Below are positions 33,496 through 47,870 of a stretch of DNA of 64,000 nt, piece after piece. The position numbers were made by a program, and so were the translations under genes. This stretch comes from Terebella lapidaria (taxonomy: Eukaryota > Annelida > Polychaeta > Terebellida > Terebellidae): assembly GCA_949152475.1 (NCBI GenBank), contig OX424556.1, positions 56,006,451-56,070,450 of the forward strand. The letters run 5' to 3'. Below the pieces are notes generated by a model. That model was not told the DNA's origin. It saw only the letters and a list, made by a program, of their open reading frames with translations, and did no database searches. Position 1 is the first letter of the stretch. Each line of letters opens with the position of its first letter.

Positions 33496-36373
33496 TTGCC
33501 AAGTCCTAGCTCTTTGAGCGATTGCTTCAGTTGTATGTTGCTCAGCGAACAAATATGTGTTCTGTCCGTCTGTTCGCACGATAGCGGGCGCAATCCTTGT
33601 CGGAATGACATGAAATTTTCAAAGAAGATGCGCATAAGACTGCTGCACAAGCCTATTGATTTTGAAGGTCATAGCTTAAAAACTGTTGTCTTGGCGACTG
33701 AAAAACCGTTACATAACTATAACTATGGAGGCTGGAAAACCATAAAGTAACTGTTACATGGAATACACTTCTTCACACTGTCGGCAACGTTGGTGCAGTG
33801 GATAGAGCGTAAGACTTTGAATCCAAAGACCCGTGTTCAACCCTCCCTCAAAACTCTAATCTCTTTTATCTCTAACTTAGTTTTTATACAGTCACTTGCA
33901 GTGTTATTTCTAGTTTATAATGCACCTTTTACATTTGGAATAGATTGAAAACTCGCCGAGATATCAAAGTAGAAAGAGCAGTGGGGTGAATCTGATTCTC
34001 AATCCGTTCACACGCCAATAAGCTGTAGAAACGATTACCCCCTGTGGCTACTGTATATTAATTATATTGGCCATTCAACTCAATGTTAAATGATCTTACT
34101 TTGACGGTCCATAACACCTTCCTAAAAAAAAATCCCAGCCTAACCACTATGCTAGTTTTATCCCTCAACGTATTGGGCATCGCGTGGTAAGCATGAATAT
34201 ATTTGACGACACATGGGATTTTTCGCTATTCTGCCTTGAATGGACCCGGGGTGAAAATACCCCAAATTATGGGTGCTGATGCTCATGCAAAACCCCTTTG
34301 ATTCCCCAGCTCCTGAGAAGAACGCCAACAAGATACTGCCTTGAAAACCGGGTCATTATATCCCAGCACAGCGTTCTTTCAGGTGAATATACACTCGTCC
34401 AGAAGTCTGGCCTAAAAAATATATGAGGCGATGTTTAACAACAGTTTCCCTTTAAATTGCCTAAGTGAGGTGAACGCTCGCTGATTGGCTGAGGGAATTA
34501 CTGTACACTGCCCTTAATATATAGGCGTTTCTGAGATATATGAATTATATTTTGTCAGTAGGTAGTCTTATATGTATGTAATTGTGAAACGAAATATAAA
34601 CCTGATATCCCGATTCAATTCTCTGTTTCAGTCCATTTAATACATATGCTACATGTGCTGGGATTTGCCAGTCTGCCAAATTCTTAGAATTGAAATTGTT
34701 GAAAACTCATTGAGTTTTCATGCAAAAGCCTTGAAAATTTCAGGATGAGTATAGAATATAAGTGCAATTAGCATCTAGACCCAATCGTTGGTATAATTCA
34801 ATGGCAGTTTGGATTATTTAGTAAAGTAAGATTAAAGAAAACCGTGAATTTATCACACTAAAAACGGAAAATTATCTATAGAACCCATGTGAAACGTAAC
34901 AAACCACTAATAATTTATTTGGAAAGGCAAGAATATCAAGGGGTTATTATTTGCATGCAACGTTGTGTCTCTAGAATGATGTCAGGGTCAGGGGGGCTGC
35001 TTATGATAAGCGTGAGCTCGGCATAGGGCCGACCTCAATTCTTGTGATCTGGTCCGGTGGTCAAAATTTCCTAGTCCCTGACACCTGTAGAAGGCTGAGC
35101 TATTGAAATGCATCAGTATCATTAATATTGTGCAAACAAATTGTAATTCAAGTCATAATTTAGCCGCTGAGGATAGTTAGAACATTTTTGTATGCCGACC
35201 GACCATGTGATTTATGTGTATTCCACAATTTTCTCCTTAACCACACAAAACACGGCAAATGAACATTGAATTAGGTCGGGAACCTTCAACTGTTACCTAG
35301 TCAAACAAATTATGACATTTTTTGCGCTCCCAGGCCACGCAGAGTGAAAATTGTGTAATCAGTTAAGGCTACTGTATATTAATTATATTGGCCATTCAAC
35401 TCAATGTTAAATGATCTTACTTTGACGGTCCATAACACCTTCCTAAAAAAAAATCCCAGCCTAACCACTATGCTAGTTTTATCCCTCAACGTATTGGGCA
35501 TCGCGTGGTAAGCATGAATATATTTGACGACACATGGGATTTTTCGCTATTCTGCCTTGAATGGACCCGGGGTGAAAATACCCCAAATTATGGGTACTGA
35601 TGCTCATGCAAAACCCCTTTGATTCCCCAGCTCCTGAGAAGAACGCCAACAAGATACTGCCTTGAAAACCGGGTCATTATATCCCAGCACAGCGTTCTTT
35701 CAGGTGAATATACACTCGTCCAGAAGTCTGGCCTAAAAAATATATGAGGCGATGTTTAACAACAGTTTCCCTTTAAATTGCCTAAGTGAGGTGAACGCTC
35801 GCTGATTGGCTGAGGGAATTACTGTACACTGCCCCTGTGGACATGTCCCGTCCTAAATACACACGCTCGGTTGCATAGCAATACAGTATATCATATATGT
35901 ATCCAGATGCACATCTCAAACAACATTTCAGTGGTTTTCTAACTCAGTGATGTACAAGTGATATAACAAAGCCTAAAACTCTAGTCTAAATACAGTCTGT
36001 GTCAAACGACAGGCCACTTTATATCAGAACTATTGGGGGTGATGAACCGGCGGAGGAAACCGGCCCCCTTCCCGGTTTTTAGCAGTAATTTGCCATAGAG
36101 GAACTGTTACAATACAACACAACTTGATGCTGTCGGCCACTTTGGTGCAGTGGGTAGAGCTCAGGACTCTGAATCCACAGACCCCGGGTTCAACTCTCTC
36201 TCAAAACTTGTTTTTTCTCTCTAACTTACAGGATCATGTCTTTTATAGCATAACTGCACAATTTAATACATGTACAACTTACTTAACAGCAACTAGAAAA
36301 CACTATTCAAGTCTCTCTCAGAACGTTTTTAGCTGGTTTATTATAGACTTCTTTTCAAGTTCATTACTTTATT
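33496..36373 (+). repeat. Interrupted class A monomer, copy 2
   Basis: Same as 19987-22864, offset 13,509 bp. tRNA-like modules at about 33789-33848 and 36140-36201; composite element inside. Confidence 0.88.
34046..35834 (+). mobile_element. Composite TIR element, copy 2
   Basis: Repeats at 34046-34513 and 35367-35834 with the same TTAA inner edges and CTGT outer edges as copy 1. The identical host flank shows it was copied together with its monomer rather than inserted again. Confidence 0.72.
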
Positions 36374-37976
36374 TTGCCAAGTCCTAGCTCTTTGAGCGAT
36401 TGCTTCAGTTGTATGTTGCTCAGCGATCAAATATGTGTTCTGTCCGTCTGTTTGCACGATAGCGGGCGCAATCCTTGTCTGAATGACATGAAACTTTCAA
36501 AGAAGATGCGCATAAGACTCCTGCACAAGCCTATTGATTTTGAAGGTCATAGCTTAAAAACTGTTGTCTTGGCGACTGAAAAACCGTTACATAACTATAA
36601 CTATGGAGGCTGGAAAACCATAAAGTAACTGCTACATGGAATACACTTCTTCACACTGTCGGCAACGTTGGTGCAGTGGATAGAGCGTAAGACTTTGAAT
36701 CCAAAGACCCGTGTTCAACCCTCCCTCAAAACTCTAATCTCTTTTATCTCTAACTTAGTTTTTATACAGTCAGTTGCAGTGTTATTTCTAGTTTATAATG
36801 CTCCTTTTACATTTGGAATAGATTGAAAACTCGCCGAGATATCAAAGTAGAAAGAGCAGTGGGGTTAATCTGATTCTCAATCCGTTCACACGCCAATAAG
36901 CTGTAGAAACGATTACCCCCTGTGGACATGTCCCGTCCTAAATACACACGCTCGGTTGCATAGCAATACAGTATATCATATATGTATCCAGATGCAGATC
37001 TCAAACAGCATATCGGTGGTTTTCTGACTCAGTGATGTACTAGTGACATAACAAAGCCTAAAACTCTACTCTTAATACAGTCTGTGTCAAACGACAGGCC
37101 ACTTTATATCAGAACTATTGGGGGTGATGAACCGGCGGAGGAAACCGGCCCCCTTCCCGGTTTTTAGCAGTAATTTGCCATAGAGGAACTGTTACAATAC
37201 AACACAACTTGATGCTGTCGGCCACTTTGGTGCAGTGGGTAGAGCTCAGGACTCTGAATCCACAGACCCCGGGTTCAACTCTCTCTCAAAACTTGTTTTT
37301 TCTCTCTAACTTACAGGATCATGTCTTTTATAGCATAACTGCACAATTTAATACATGTACAACTTACTTAACAGCAACTAGAAAACACTATTCAAGTCTC
37401 TCTCAGAACGTTTTTAGCTGGTTTATTATAGACTTCTTTTCAAGTTCATTACTTTATTTTGCCAAGTCCTAGCTCTTTGAGCGATTGCTTCAGTTGTATG
37501 TTGCTCAGCGATCAAATATGTGTTCTGTCCGTCTGTTCGCACGATAGCGGGCGCAATCCTTGTCGGAATGACATGAAATTTTCAAAGAAGATGCGCATAA
37601 GACTCCTGCACAAGCCTATTGATTTTGAAAGTCATAGCTTAAAAACTGATGTCTTGGCGACTGAAAAACCGTTACATAACTATAACTGTAGAGGCTGGAA
37701 AACCATAAAGTAACTGTTACATGGAATACACTTCTTCACACTGTCGGCGACGTTGGTGCTGTGGATAGAGCGTAAGACTTTGGATCCAAAGACCCGTGTT
37801 CAATCCTCCCTCAAAACTCTAATCTCTTTTATCTGTACCTTAGTTTTCATACAGTCAGTTGCAGTGTTATTTCTAGTTTATAATGCATCTTTTACATTTG
37901 GAATAGATTGAAAACTCTCTCAAAGCGTTTTTTAGCTGGTTTATTATAGACTTCTTTTCAAGTTCATTACTTTATT
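36374..37976 (+). repeat. Class A monomer plus 518 bp short form
   Basis: Units at 36374 (1,085 bp) and 37459 (518 bp). The first has the tail variant CAAACAGCATATCGGTGG and TGTTTGCACGATAGCGG. tRNA-like modules at about 36667, 37225 and 37752. Confidence 0.84.
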
Positions 37977-40854
37977 TTGCCAAGTCCTAGCTCTTTGAGC
38001 GATTGCTTCAGTTGTATGTTGCTCAGCGAACAAATATGTGTTCTGTCCGTCTGTTCGCACGATAGCGGGCGCAATCCTTGTCGGAATGACATGAAATTTT
38101 CAAAGAAGATGCGCATAAGACTGCTGCACAAGCCTATTGATTTTGAAGGTCATAGCTTAAAAACTGTTGTCTTGGCGACTGAAAAACCGTTACATAACTA
38201 TAACTATGGAGGCTGGAAAACCATAAAGTAACTGTTACATGGAATACACTTCTTCACACTGTCGGCAACGTTGGTGCAGTGGATAGAGCGTAAGACTTTG
38301 AATCCAAAGACCCGTGTTCAACCCTCCCTCAAAACTCTAATCTCTTTTATCTCTAACTTAGTTTTTATACAGTCACTTGCAGTGTTATTTCTAGTTTATA
38401 ATGCACCTTTTACATTTGGAATAGATTGAAAACTCGCCGAGATATCAAAGTAGAAAGAGCAGTGGGGTGAATCTGATTCTCAATCCGTTCACACGCCAAT
38501 AAGCTGTAGAAACGATTACCCCCTGTGGCTACTGTATATTAATTATATTGGCCATTCAACTCAATGTTAAATGATCTTACTTTGACGGTCCATAACACCT
38601 TCCTAAAAAAAAATCCCAGCCTAACCACTATGCTAGTTTTATCCCTCAACGTATTGGGCATCGCGTGGTAAGCATGAATATATTTGACGACACATGGGAT
38701 TTTTCGCTATTCTGCCTTGAATGGACCCGGGGTGAAAATACCCCAAATTATGGGTGCTGATGCTCATGCAAAACCCCTTTGATTCCCCAGCTCCTGAGAA
38801 GAACGCCAACAAGATACTGCCTTGAAAACCGGGTCATTATATCCCAGCACAGCGTTCTTTCAGGTGAATATACACTCGTCCAGAAGTCTGGCCTAAAAAA
38901 TATATGAGGCGATGTTTAACAACAGTTTCCCTTTAAATTGCCTAAGTGAGGTGAACGCTCGCTGATTGGCTGAGGGAATTACTGTACACTGCCCTTAATA
39001 TATAGGCGTTTCTGAGATATATGAATTATATTTTGTCAGTAGGTAGTCTTATATGTATGTAATTGTGAAACGAAATATAAACCTGATATCCCGATTCAAT
39101 TCTCTGTTTCAGTCCATTTAATACATATGCTACATGTGCTGGGATTTGCCAGTCTGCCAAATTCTTAGAATTGAAATTGTTGAAAACTCATTGAGTTTTC
39201 ATGCAAAAGCCTTGAAAATTTCAGGATGAGTATAGAATATAAGTGCAATTAGCATCTAGACCCAATCGTTGGTATAATTCAATGGCAGTTTGGATTATTT
39301 AGTAAAGTAAGATTAAAGAAAACCGTGAATTTATCACACTAAAAACGGAAAATTATCTATAGAACCCATGTGAAACGTAACAAACCACTAATAATTTATT
39401 TGGAAAGGCAAGAATATCAAGGGGTTATTATTTGCATGCAACGTTGTGTCTCTAGAATGATGTCAGGGTCAGGGGGGCTGCTTATGATAAGCGTGAGCTC
39501 GGCATAGGGCCGACCTCAATTCTTGTGATCTGGTCCGGTGGTCAAAATTTCCTAGTCCCTGACACCTGTAGAAGGCTGAGCTATTGAAATGCATCAGTAT
39601 CATTAATATTGTGCAAACAAATTGTAATTCAAGTCATAATTTAGCCGCTGAGGATAGTTAGAACATTTTTGTATGCCGACCGACCATGTGATTTATGTGT
39701 ATTCCACAATTTTCTCCTTAACCACACAAAACACGGCAAATGAACATTGAATTAGGTCGGGAACCTTCAACTGTTACCTAGTCAAACAAATTATGACATT
39801 TTTTGCGCTCCCAGGCCACGCAGAGTGAAAATTGTGTAATCAGTTAAGGCTACTGTATATTAATTATATTGGCCATTCAACTCAATGTTAAATGATCTTA
39901 CTTTGACGGTCCATAACACCTTCCTAAAAAAAAATCCCAGCCTAACCACTATGCTAGTTTTATCCCTCAACGTATTGGGCATCGCGTGGTAAGCATGAAT
40001 ATATTTGACGACACATGGGATTTTTCGCTATTCTGCCTTGAATGGACCCGGGGTGAAAATACCCCAAATTATGGGTACTGATGCTCATGCAAAACCCCTT
40101 TGATTCCCCAGCTCCTGAGAAGAACGCCAACAAGATACTGCCTTGAAAACCGGGTCATTATATCCCAGCACAGCGTTCTTTCAGGTGAATATACACTCGT
40201 CCAGAAGTCTGGCCTAAAAAATATATGAGGCGATGTTTAACAACAGTTTCCCTTTAAATTGCCTAAGTGAGGTGAACGCTCGCTGATTGGCTGAGGGAAT
40301 TACTGTACACTGCCCCTGTGGACATGTCCCGTCCTAAATACACACGCTCGGTTGCATAGCAATACAGTATATCATATATGTATCCAGATGCACATCTCAA
40401 ACAACATTTCAGTGGTTTTCTAACTCAGTGATGTACAAGTGATATAACAAAGCCTAAAACTCTAGTCTAAATACAGTCTGTGTCAAACGACAGGCCACTT
40501 TATATCAGAACTATTGGGGGTGATGAACCGGCGGAGGAAACCGGCCCCCTTCCCGGTTTTTAGCAGTAATTTGCCATAGAGGAACTGTTACAATACAACA
40601 CAACTTGATGCTGTCGGCCACTTTGGTGCAGTGGGTAGAGCTCAGGACTCTGAATCCACAGACCCCGGGTTCAACTCTCTCTCAAAACTTGTTTTTTCTC
40701 TCTAACTTACAGGATCATGTCTTTTATAGCATAACTGCACAATTTAATACATGTACAACTTACTTAACAGCAACTAGAAAACACTATTCAAGTCTCTCTC
40801 AGAACGTTTTTAGCTGGTTTATTATAGACTTCTTTTCAAGTTCATTACTTTATT
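37977..40854 (+). repeat. Interrupted class A monomer, copy 3
   Basis: Tandem repeat of 33496-36373 at a spacing of 4,481 bp, with the composite element inside. Confidence 0.88.
38527..40315 (+). mobile_element. Composite TIR element, copy 3
   Basis: Repeats at 38527-38994 and 39848-40315 around an 853 bp middle; same edges as copy 1. Confidence 0.72.
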
Positions 40855-42327
40855 TTGCCAAGTCCTAGCTCTTTGAGCGATTGCTTCATTACTTGGCAAA
40901 ATAAATTTTGCCAAGTATGTTGGTCAGTCATCTTGTTTGTTTGTTTGTTTGTTTGTTTGTATGTTTGTCTGTCCGTCAGTTTGCACGATAGCGGGCGCAA
41001 TTCTTGTCGCATTTTCATGAAATTTTCACACAATATGCGCAAAGAGCATCCACATAAGCCTTTCGTTTCTGAAGGTCAAAGGTCAAAAATTGACGTCAAG
41101 GTCGTTCAAAAACCAAAAAATTAAAAATCGTAGTAACTCCAGTTATATTTTATTTGGAATTTCGAGATTTCTAGCATCGATTAATATGGCCAATTCTGCA
41201 TCTTTTGATGTATGGCCGACAGCTGTTGAGTGAAAATTGACGATTTTGACTCCAGGTTAAATAGACGGGGGTCCGGAGTTTCTGGATCAAAAGTTTCATG
41301 CATTGCTGTGCAGTCAATTCTTGTCGGATTCTTATGAAATTTTCACAGCACATGCCCACCAGATGTCGGCATATTCCTGTCGTTTCTCAAGGTCAAAGGT
41401 CAAGAATTAACGACAAAATCGTTGAAAAACAAAAAAATTAAAAATGGTCATAACTCCACTTTCATTCCACCTGCACTTCCAAAAGTGTCCACGTCTTTTA
41501 TTATGGCCAATTCTGCATCTTTTCATGTATGACCGACAGCAGTTGAATCAAAATTGACGATTTAAACTCCAGGTGAAATACATGGGGGTCAGGAAGTTCG
41601 GATCCAAAGTTTAACACATTGCTGTGCGGTCGATTCTTGTCTGATTTTGACGAAATGCTCACATAATATGTGCACGGGATGTCCGCATAACCCTTTTAAT
41701 TTGGAACATCATAGCTCTCAAACTGTTGTCACGGCAACAGAAAATCGTTACTGAAAAGCATTACATGAAAACGATAATAGCATTGCTATATGAAACAATC
41801 CGCTTCACATCGCCAGCCACGTTAGTGCTGAGCGTAGAGCGTAGGACTTTGAATCCACAGACCCGGGTTCGATACTATCTCAAAACTAGTTTTTTTCTCC
41901 ATTAAAAGATCATGTATTCAATTCCAAACAACGAAACAACACATTCGTAGTGTACAAAATCAGCAAATAAATGTAGCACGAGTAATCTTTATCGTTATTA
42001 TGTCATCATACTTAATTATTTCTCACTATGAATTCCTTAAAGTCATTTAACAGTGTCTCATTGGTTCCATTATGATCGTGTCCTTCATGCATCATAATGC
42101 ATCTGTGTTAAGTCCATTCTGGCATGATTTGTATTCACCGAGTGTCTCTATTCGTTTTGTTCACTTGTTGTCATTGTAATTTTTCATCTGTAACTTACAA
42201 GATCATGATCATGCTTTCAATTCTGAAGAATGTAGCAGCACAATTTAATATTATTACAGTATTATGATGCAAGGGTTTATAGACCAAAGCTGGTTTATAG
42301 ACTTCTTTTCAAGTTCATTACTTTATT
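40855..42327 (+). repeat. Class B monomer (1,473 bp)
   Basis: Tag, TACTTGGCAAAAT hairpin, a longer (TTTG)5 tract, then submonomers whose shared TTCTTGT landmark lies at 41001, 41318 and 41634, showing the 316-317 bp period. tRNA-like module at 41821-41881 (B box GGGTTCGATAC), T-run, ATCATGATCATG tail. The same unit is found at 60200 and 62758. Confidence 0.86.
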
Positions 42328-43412
42328 TTGCCAAGTCCTAGCTCTTTGAGCGATTGCTTCAGTTGTATGTTGCTCAGCGATCAAATATGTGTTCTGTCCG
42401 TCTGTTTGCACGATAGCGGGCGCAATCCTTGTCTGAATGACATGAAACTTTCAAAGAAGATGCGCATAAGACTCCTGCACAAGCCTATTGATTTTGAAGG
42501 TCATAGCTTAAAAACTGTTGTCTTGGCGACTGAAAAACCGTTACATAACTATAACTATGGAGGCTGGAAAACCATAAAGTAACTGCTACATGGAATACAC
42601 TTCTTCACACTGTCGGCAACGTTGGTGCAGTGGATAGAGCGTAAGACTTTGAATCCAAAGACCCGTGTTCAACCCTCCCTCAAAACTCTAATCTCTTTTA
42701 TCTCTAACTTAGTTTTTATACAGTCAGTTGCAGTGTTATTTCTAGTTTATAATGCTCCTTTTACATTTGGAATAGATTGAAAACTCGCCGAGATATCAAA
42801 GTAGAAAGAGCAGTGGGGTTAATCTGATTCTCAATCCGTTCACACGCCAATAAGCTGTAGAAACGATTACCCCCTGTGGACATGTCCCGTCCTAAATACA
42901 CACGCTCGGTTGCATAGCAATACAGTATATCATATATGTATCCAGATGCAGATCTCAAACAGCATATCGGTGGTTTTCTGACTCAGTGATGTACTAGTGA
43001 CATAACAAAGCCTAAAACTCTACTCTTAATACAGTCTGTGTCAAACGACAGGCCACTTTATATCAGAACTATTGGGGGTGATGAACCGGCGGAGGAAACC
43101 GGCCCCCTTCCCGGTTTTTAGCAGTAATTTGCCATAGAGGAACTGTTACAATACAACACAACTTGATGCTGTCGGCCACTTTGGTGCAGTGGGTAGAGCT
43201 CAGGACTCTGAATCCACAGACCCCGGGTTCAACTCTCTCTCAAAACTTGTTTTTTCTCTCTAACTTACAGGATCATGTCTTTTATAGCATAACTGCACAA
43301 TTTAATACATGTACAACTTACTTAACAGCAACTAGAAAACACTATTCAAGTCTCTCTCAGAACGTTTTTAGCTGGTTTATTATAGACTTCTTTTCAAGTT
43401 CATTACTTTATT
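42328..43412 (+). repeat. Class A monomer (1,085 bp)
   Basis: Same variant as 36374. The left junction of the 4,458 bp tandem duplication lies within its tRNA-like to central part (after about 42604). Confidence 0.84.
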
Positions 43413-45729
43413 TTGCCAAGTCCTAGCTCTTTGAGCGATTGCTTCATTACTTGGCAAAATAAATTTTGCCAAGTATGTTGGTCAGTCATCTTGTTTGTTT
43501 GTTTGTATGTTTGTCTGTCCGTCAGTTTGCACGATAGAGGGCGCAATTCTTGTCAGATTTTCATGAAAATTTCACACAATATGCGCAAGGAGCATCCTCA
43601 TAAGCCTTTCGTTTCTGAAGGTCGAAGGTCAAAAATTGACCTCAAGGTCGTTCAAAAACGAAAAAATTAAAAATCGCAATAACTCCAGTTATATTTTATC
43701 TGGAGTTTCGAGATTTCTTGCATCGATTGCTATGGCCAATTCTGCATCTTTTGATGTATAGCCGACAGCTGTTGAGTCAAAATTGACGATTTTGACTCCA
43801 GGTTAAAAAGACGGGGGTCTGGAGTTTCTGGATCAAAAGTTTCATGCATTGTTGTGCAGTCAATTCTTGTCGGATTCTTATGAAATTTTCACAGCACATG
43901 TACACAAGATGTCGGCATATTCCTGTTGTTTCTCAAGGTCAAAGGTCAAGAATTAACGCCAAGGTCATTGAAAAACCAAAAAATTAAAAACCGTCATAAC
44001 TCCACTTTCATTCCACCTGCACTTCCAAGAGTGTTCACGTCTTTTATTATGGCCAATTCTGCATCATTTGATGTATGACCGACAGCGGTTGAATCAAAAT
44101 TGACCATTTAAACTCCAGGTGAAACACATGGGGGTCAGGAATTTCGGATCCAAAATTTAACACATTGCTGTGCAGTCGATTCTTGTGTGATTTTGACGAA
44201 ATTCTCACAGAATATGTGCGCAGAACGTCTGCATAACCCTAATGATTTGGAACATTATAACTCTAAAACTGTTGTCATGGCAACAAAAATTCGTTACTTG
44301 AAAGCATTGCATGAAAACCACGATAGCATTGCTAAATGAAATACATCTCTTCACATTGCTAGCGACGTCAGTGCTGTGCGTAGAGCTTAGGACCTTTAAT
44401 CCACAGACCCGGGTTCAAGTCTCTCTCAGAACTATTTTTTTTTCTCTATTTTTGAATTACAAATAACAAAACAGACGTTCGTAGTGTACAAATTCAGCAA
44501 ATAAATGTAGCAGGAGAAATCTACATCGTTTTTATGTCATCGTACTCAATTATTTCTCACCAAGAATTTCCTAAAATCATTTAATAGTGTCTCATTGGTT
44601 CGATTATGATCATGTTTTCCATGCATCATAACGCACCTGTTAACTCCTAAATATGAGTATTCAGCAATATATTCGCCATGTGACAGTGTGTGCGATTAGG
44701 CAAAAAGCGCGGACCTCATAGTGCCAGGCAATTTGCGTACCATTGAAGATTTTCCCAGTCGAGTGACTCGATTCCACATGCAATATGACTAGAATCTAGC
44801 ATCAATGCGAGATTATAAATTACAGTTACCCGGCGATTTAGCAGCCAGTTATTCAAGTTTTTTTTAAATGCTAGTTGTCTGCAGTTAACCTATCAATCGT
44901 AGGCTACAGGCCCTAACCAGCCAGCATGAGCAGCATCTGTCAACTCACGTAGGCCTGCATGATCGATCTGGGTTTGGGTTTGTTTTTCGTTTTGATGGAA
45001 TTTCTATCACAAAACTTTTTTTTTCTTTACATCATCATGTATTTAATTCCAAATAACAAACAACACATTCATAGTGTACAAATTCAGCAAATAAATATTG
45101 CAGCAGTAATCTTCGTCATTTTTATGTCATCACACCTAATTATTTCTTGGTATATATTTTTCCAAGTCATTTACAGTGTCTAATTGGTTCCATTATGATC
45201 ATGTGTTTCATGCATCATAGCGCATCTGTGTTAATTCTTGAATATACACACTCGGTTGCGTATTAATACAGTATATCATATATGTATCCAAATGCAGGTC
45301 TCAAACAGCATATCGGTGGTTTTCTGACTCAGTGATGTACTAGTGACATAACAAAGCCTAAAACTCTACTCTTAATACAGTCTGTGTCAAACGACAGGCT
45401 CCCTTATATTAGGACTGCTGGGGGTGACGAACCGGCAAAGGAACCGGCCCCCTTCCCGGTTTTTAGCAGTAATTTGCCATAGAGGAACTGTTACAATACA
45501 TACACCACTTTATGCTGTAGGCCACGTTGGCGCTGTGCATAGAGCTCAGGACTTTGAATCCACAGACCCGGGTTCAAATCTCTCTTGAAATTATTTTATT
45601 TTTATTTTCAACTTACACAATCATGATCATGAATTTCATTCTAAACAACATAACAACACAACTTAATAACTGTATCAAGCTAGTGTAAAAGCTAGTGTAT
45701 AGACTTCTTTTCCAGTTCAATACTTTATT
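43413..45729 (+). repeat. Class B variant with duplicated tail and foreign stretch
   Basis: Tag, hairpin, shorter TTTG tract, GATAGAGGGCGC, submonomers, tRNA-like module at about 44367-44427 (GGACCTTTAATCC, B box GGGTTCAAGTC), T-run and tail. About 350 bp of unrelated sequence (44645-44995) follow, then a second B-type tail (CAGCAAATAAATATTGCAGC), then an A-type end with its own tRNA-like module near 45528. Confidence 0.8.
44645..44995. other. Stretch unlike any other repeat here
   Basis: About 350 bp with higher local complexity, found only here and in the tandem copy at 49103-49453. It includes the near-palindrome TCGAGTGACTCGA and a TTTTTTTT tract. It separates two copies of the class B tail, so it looks like an insertion with part of the tail duplicated. 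I recognise no gene. Confidence 0.55.
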
Positions 45730-47870
45730 TTGCCAAGTCCTAGCTCTCTGAGCGATTGCTTCAGTTGTATGTTGCTCAGCGATCAAATATGTGTTCTGTC
45801 CGTCTGTTCGCACGATAGCGGGCGCAATTCTTGTCGGAATGACATGAAATTTTCAAAGAAGATGCGCATAAGACTCCTGCACAAGCCTATTGATTTTGAA
45901 GGTCATGGCTTAAAAACTGTTGTCTTGGTGACTGAAAAACCGTTACATAACTATAACTATGGAGGCTGGAAAACCATAAAGTAACTGTTACATGAATTAC
46001 ACTACTTCACATTGTCGGCAACGTTGGTGCAGTGGATAGAGTGTAAGACTTTGAATCCAAAGACCCGTGTTCAAACCTCCCTCAAAACTCTGATCTCTTT
46101 TACCTCTAACTTACTTTTATACAGTCAGTTGCAGTGTTCTTTCTAGTTTATAATGCACCTTTTACATTTGGAATAGATTGAAAACTCGCCGAGATATCAA
46201 AGTAGAAATAGCAGTGGGGTGAATCTGATTCTCAATCCGTTCACACGCCAATAAGCTGTAGAAACGATTACCCCCTGTGGACATGTCCCGTCCTAAATAC
46301 ACACGCTCGGTTGCATAGTAATACAGTATATCATATATGTATCCAAATGCAGATCTCAAACAACATTTCGGTGGTTTTCTAACTCAGTGATGTACAAGTG
46401 ATATAACAAAGCCTAAAACTCTAGTCTAAATACAGTCTGTGTCAAGCGACAGGCTCCCTTATATTAGGACTGCTGGGGCTGACGAACCGGCCCCCATTCC
46501 CGGTTCCCCTTCCCGGTTTTTAGCAGTAATTTGCCATAGAGGAACTGTCACAATACAACACAACTTGACGCTGTCGGCCACTTTGGTGCTGTGTGTAGAG
46601 CTCAGGACTTTGAATCCACAGACCCGGGTTCAAATCTCTCTTGAAATTATTTTATTTTTATTTTCAACTTACACAATCATGATCATGAATTTCGTTCTAA
46701 ACAACATAACAACACAATTTAATAACTGTATCAAGCTAGTGTAAAAGCTAGTGTATAGACTTCTTTTCCAGTTCATTACTTTATTTTGCCAAGTCCTAGC
46801 TCTCTGAGCGATTGCTTCAGTTGTATTTTGCTCAGCGATCAAATATGTGTTCTGTCCGTCTGTTCGCCCGATAGCGGGCGCAATCCTTGTCGGAATGACA
46901 TGAAATTTTCAAAGAAGATGCGCATAAGACTCCTGCACAAGCCTATTGATTTTAAAGGTCATAGCTTAAAAACTGTTGTCTTGGCGACTGAAAAACCGTT
47001 ACATAACTATAACTATGGAGGCTGGAAAACCATAAAGTAACTGTTACATGGAATACACTTATTCACACTGTCGGCAACGTTGGTGCAGTGGATAGAGCGT
47101 AAGACTTTGAATCCAAAGACCCGTGTTCAACCCTCCCTCAAAACTCTAATCTCTTTTATCTCTAACTTAGTTTTTATACAGTCAGTTGCAGTGTTATTTC
47201 TAGTTTATAATGCTCCTTTTACATTTGGAATAGATTGAAAACTCGCCGAGATATCAAAGTAGAAAGAGCAGTGGGGTTAATCTGATTCTCAATCCGTTCA
47301 CACGCCAATAAGCTGTAGAAACGATTACCCCCTGTGGACATGTCCCGTCCTAAATACACACGCTCGGTTGCATAGCAATACAGTATATCATATATGTATC
47401 CAGATGCAGATCTCAAACAGCATATCGGTGGTTTTCTGACTCAGTGATGTACTAGTGACATAACAAAGCCTAAAACTCTACTCTTAATACAGTCTGTGTC
47501 AAACGACAGGCCACTTTATATCAGAACTATTGGGGGTGATGAACCGGCGGAGGAAACCGGCCCCCTTCCCGGTTTTTAGCAGTAATTTGCCATAGAGGAA
47601 CTGTTACAATACAACACAACTTGATGCTGTCGGCCACTTTGGTGCAGTGGGTAGAGCTCAGGACTCTGAATCCACAGACCCCGGGTTCAACTCTCTCTCA
47701 AAACTTGTTTTTTCTCTCTAACTTACAGGATCATGTCTTTTATAGCATAACTGCACAATTTAATACATGTACAACTTACTTAACAGCAACTAGAAAACAC
47801 TATTCAAGTCTCTCTCAGAACGTTTTTAGCTGGTTTATTATAGACTTCTTTTCAAGTTCATTACTTTATT
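45730..47870 (+). repeat. Two class A monomers
   Basis: Units at 45730 (1,056 bp) and 46786 (1,085 bp). The second switches near 47.15 kb from one A subtype to the other (ATGCTCC, GGGGTTAATC), which is the junction of the 4,458 bp tandem duplication. Confidence 0.84.
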
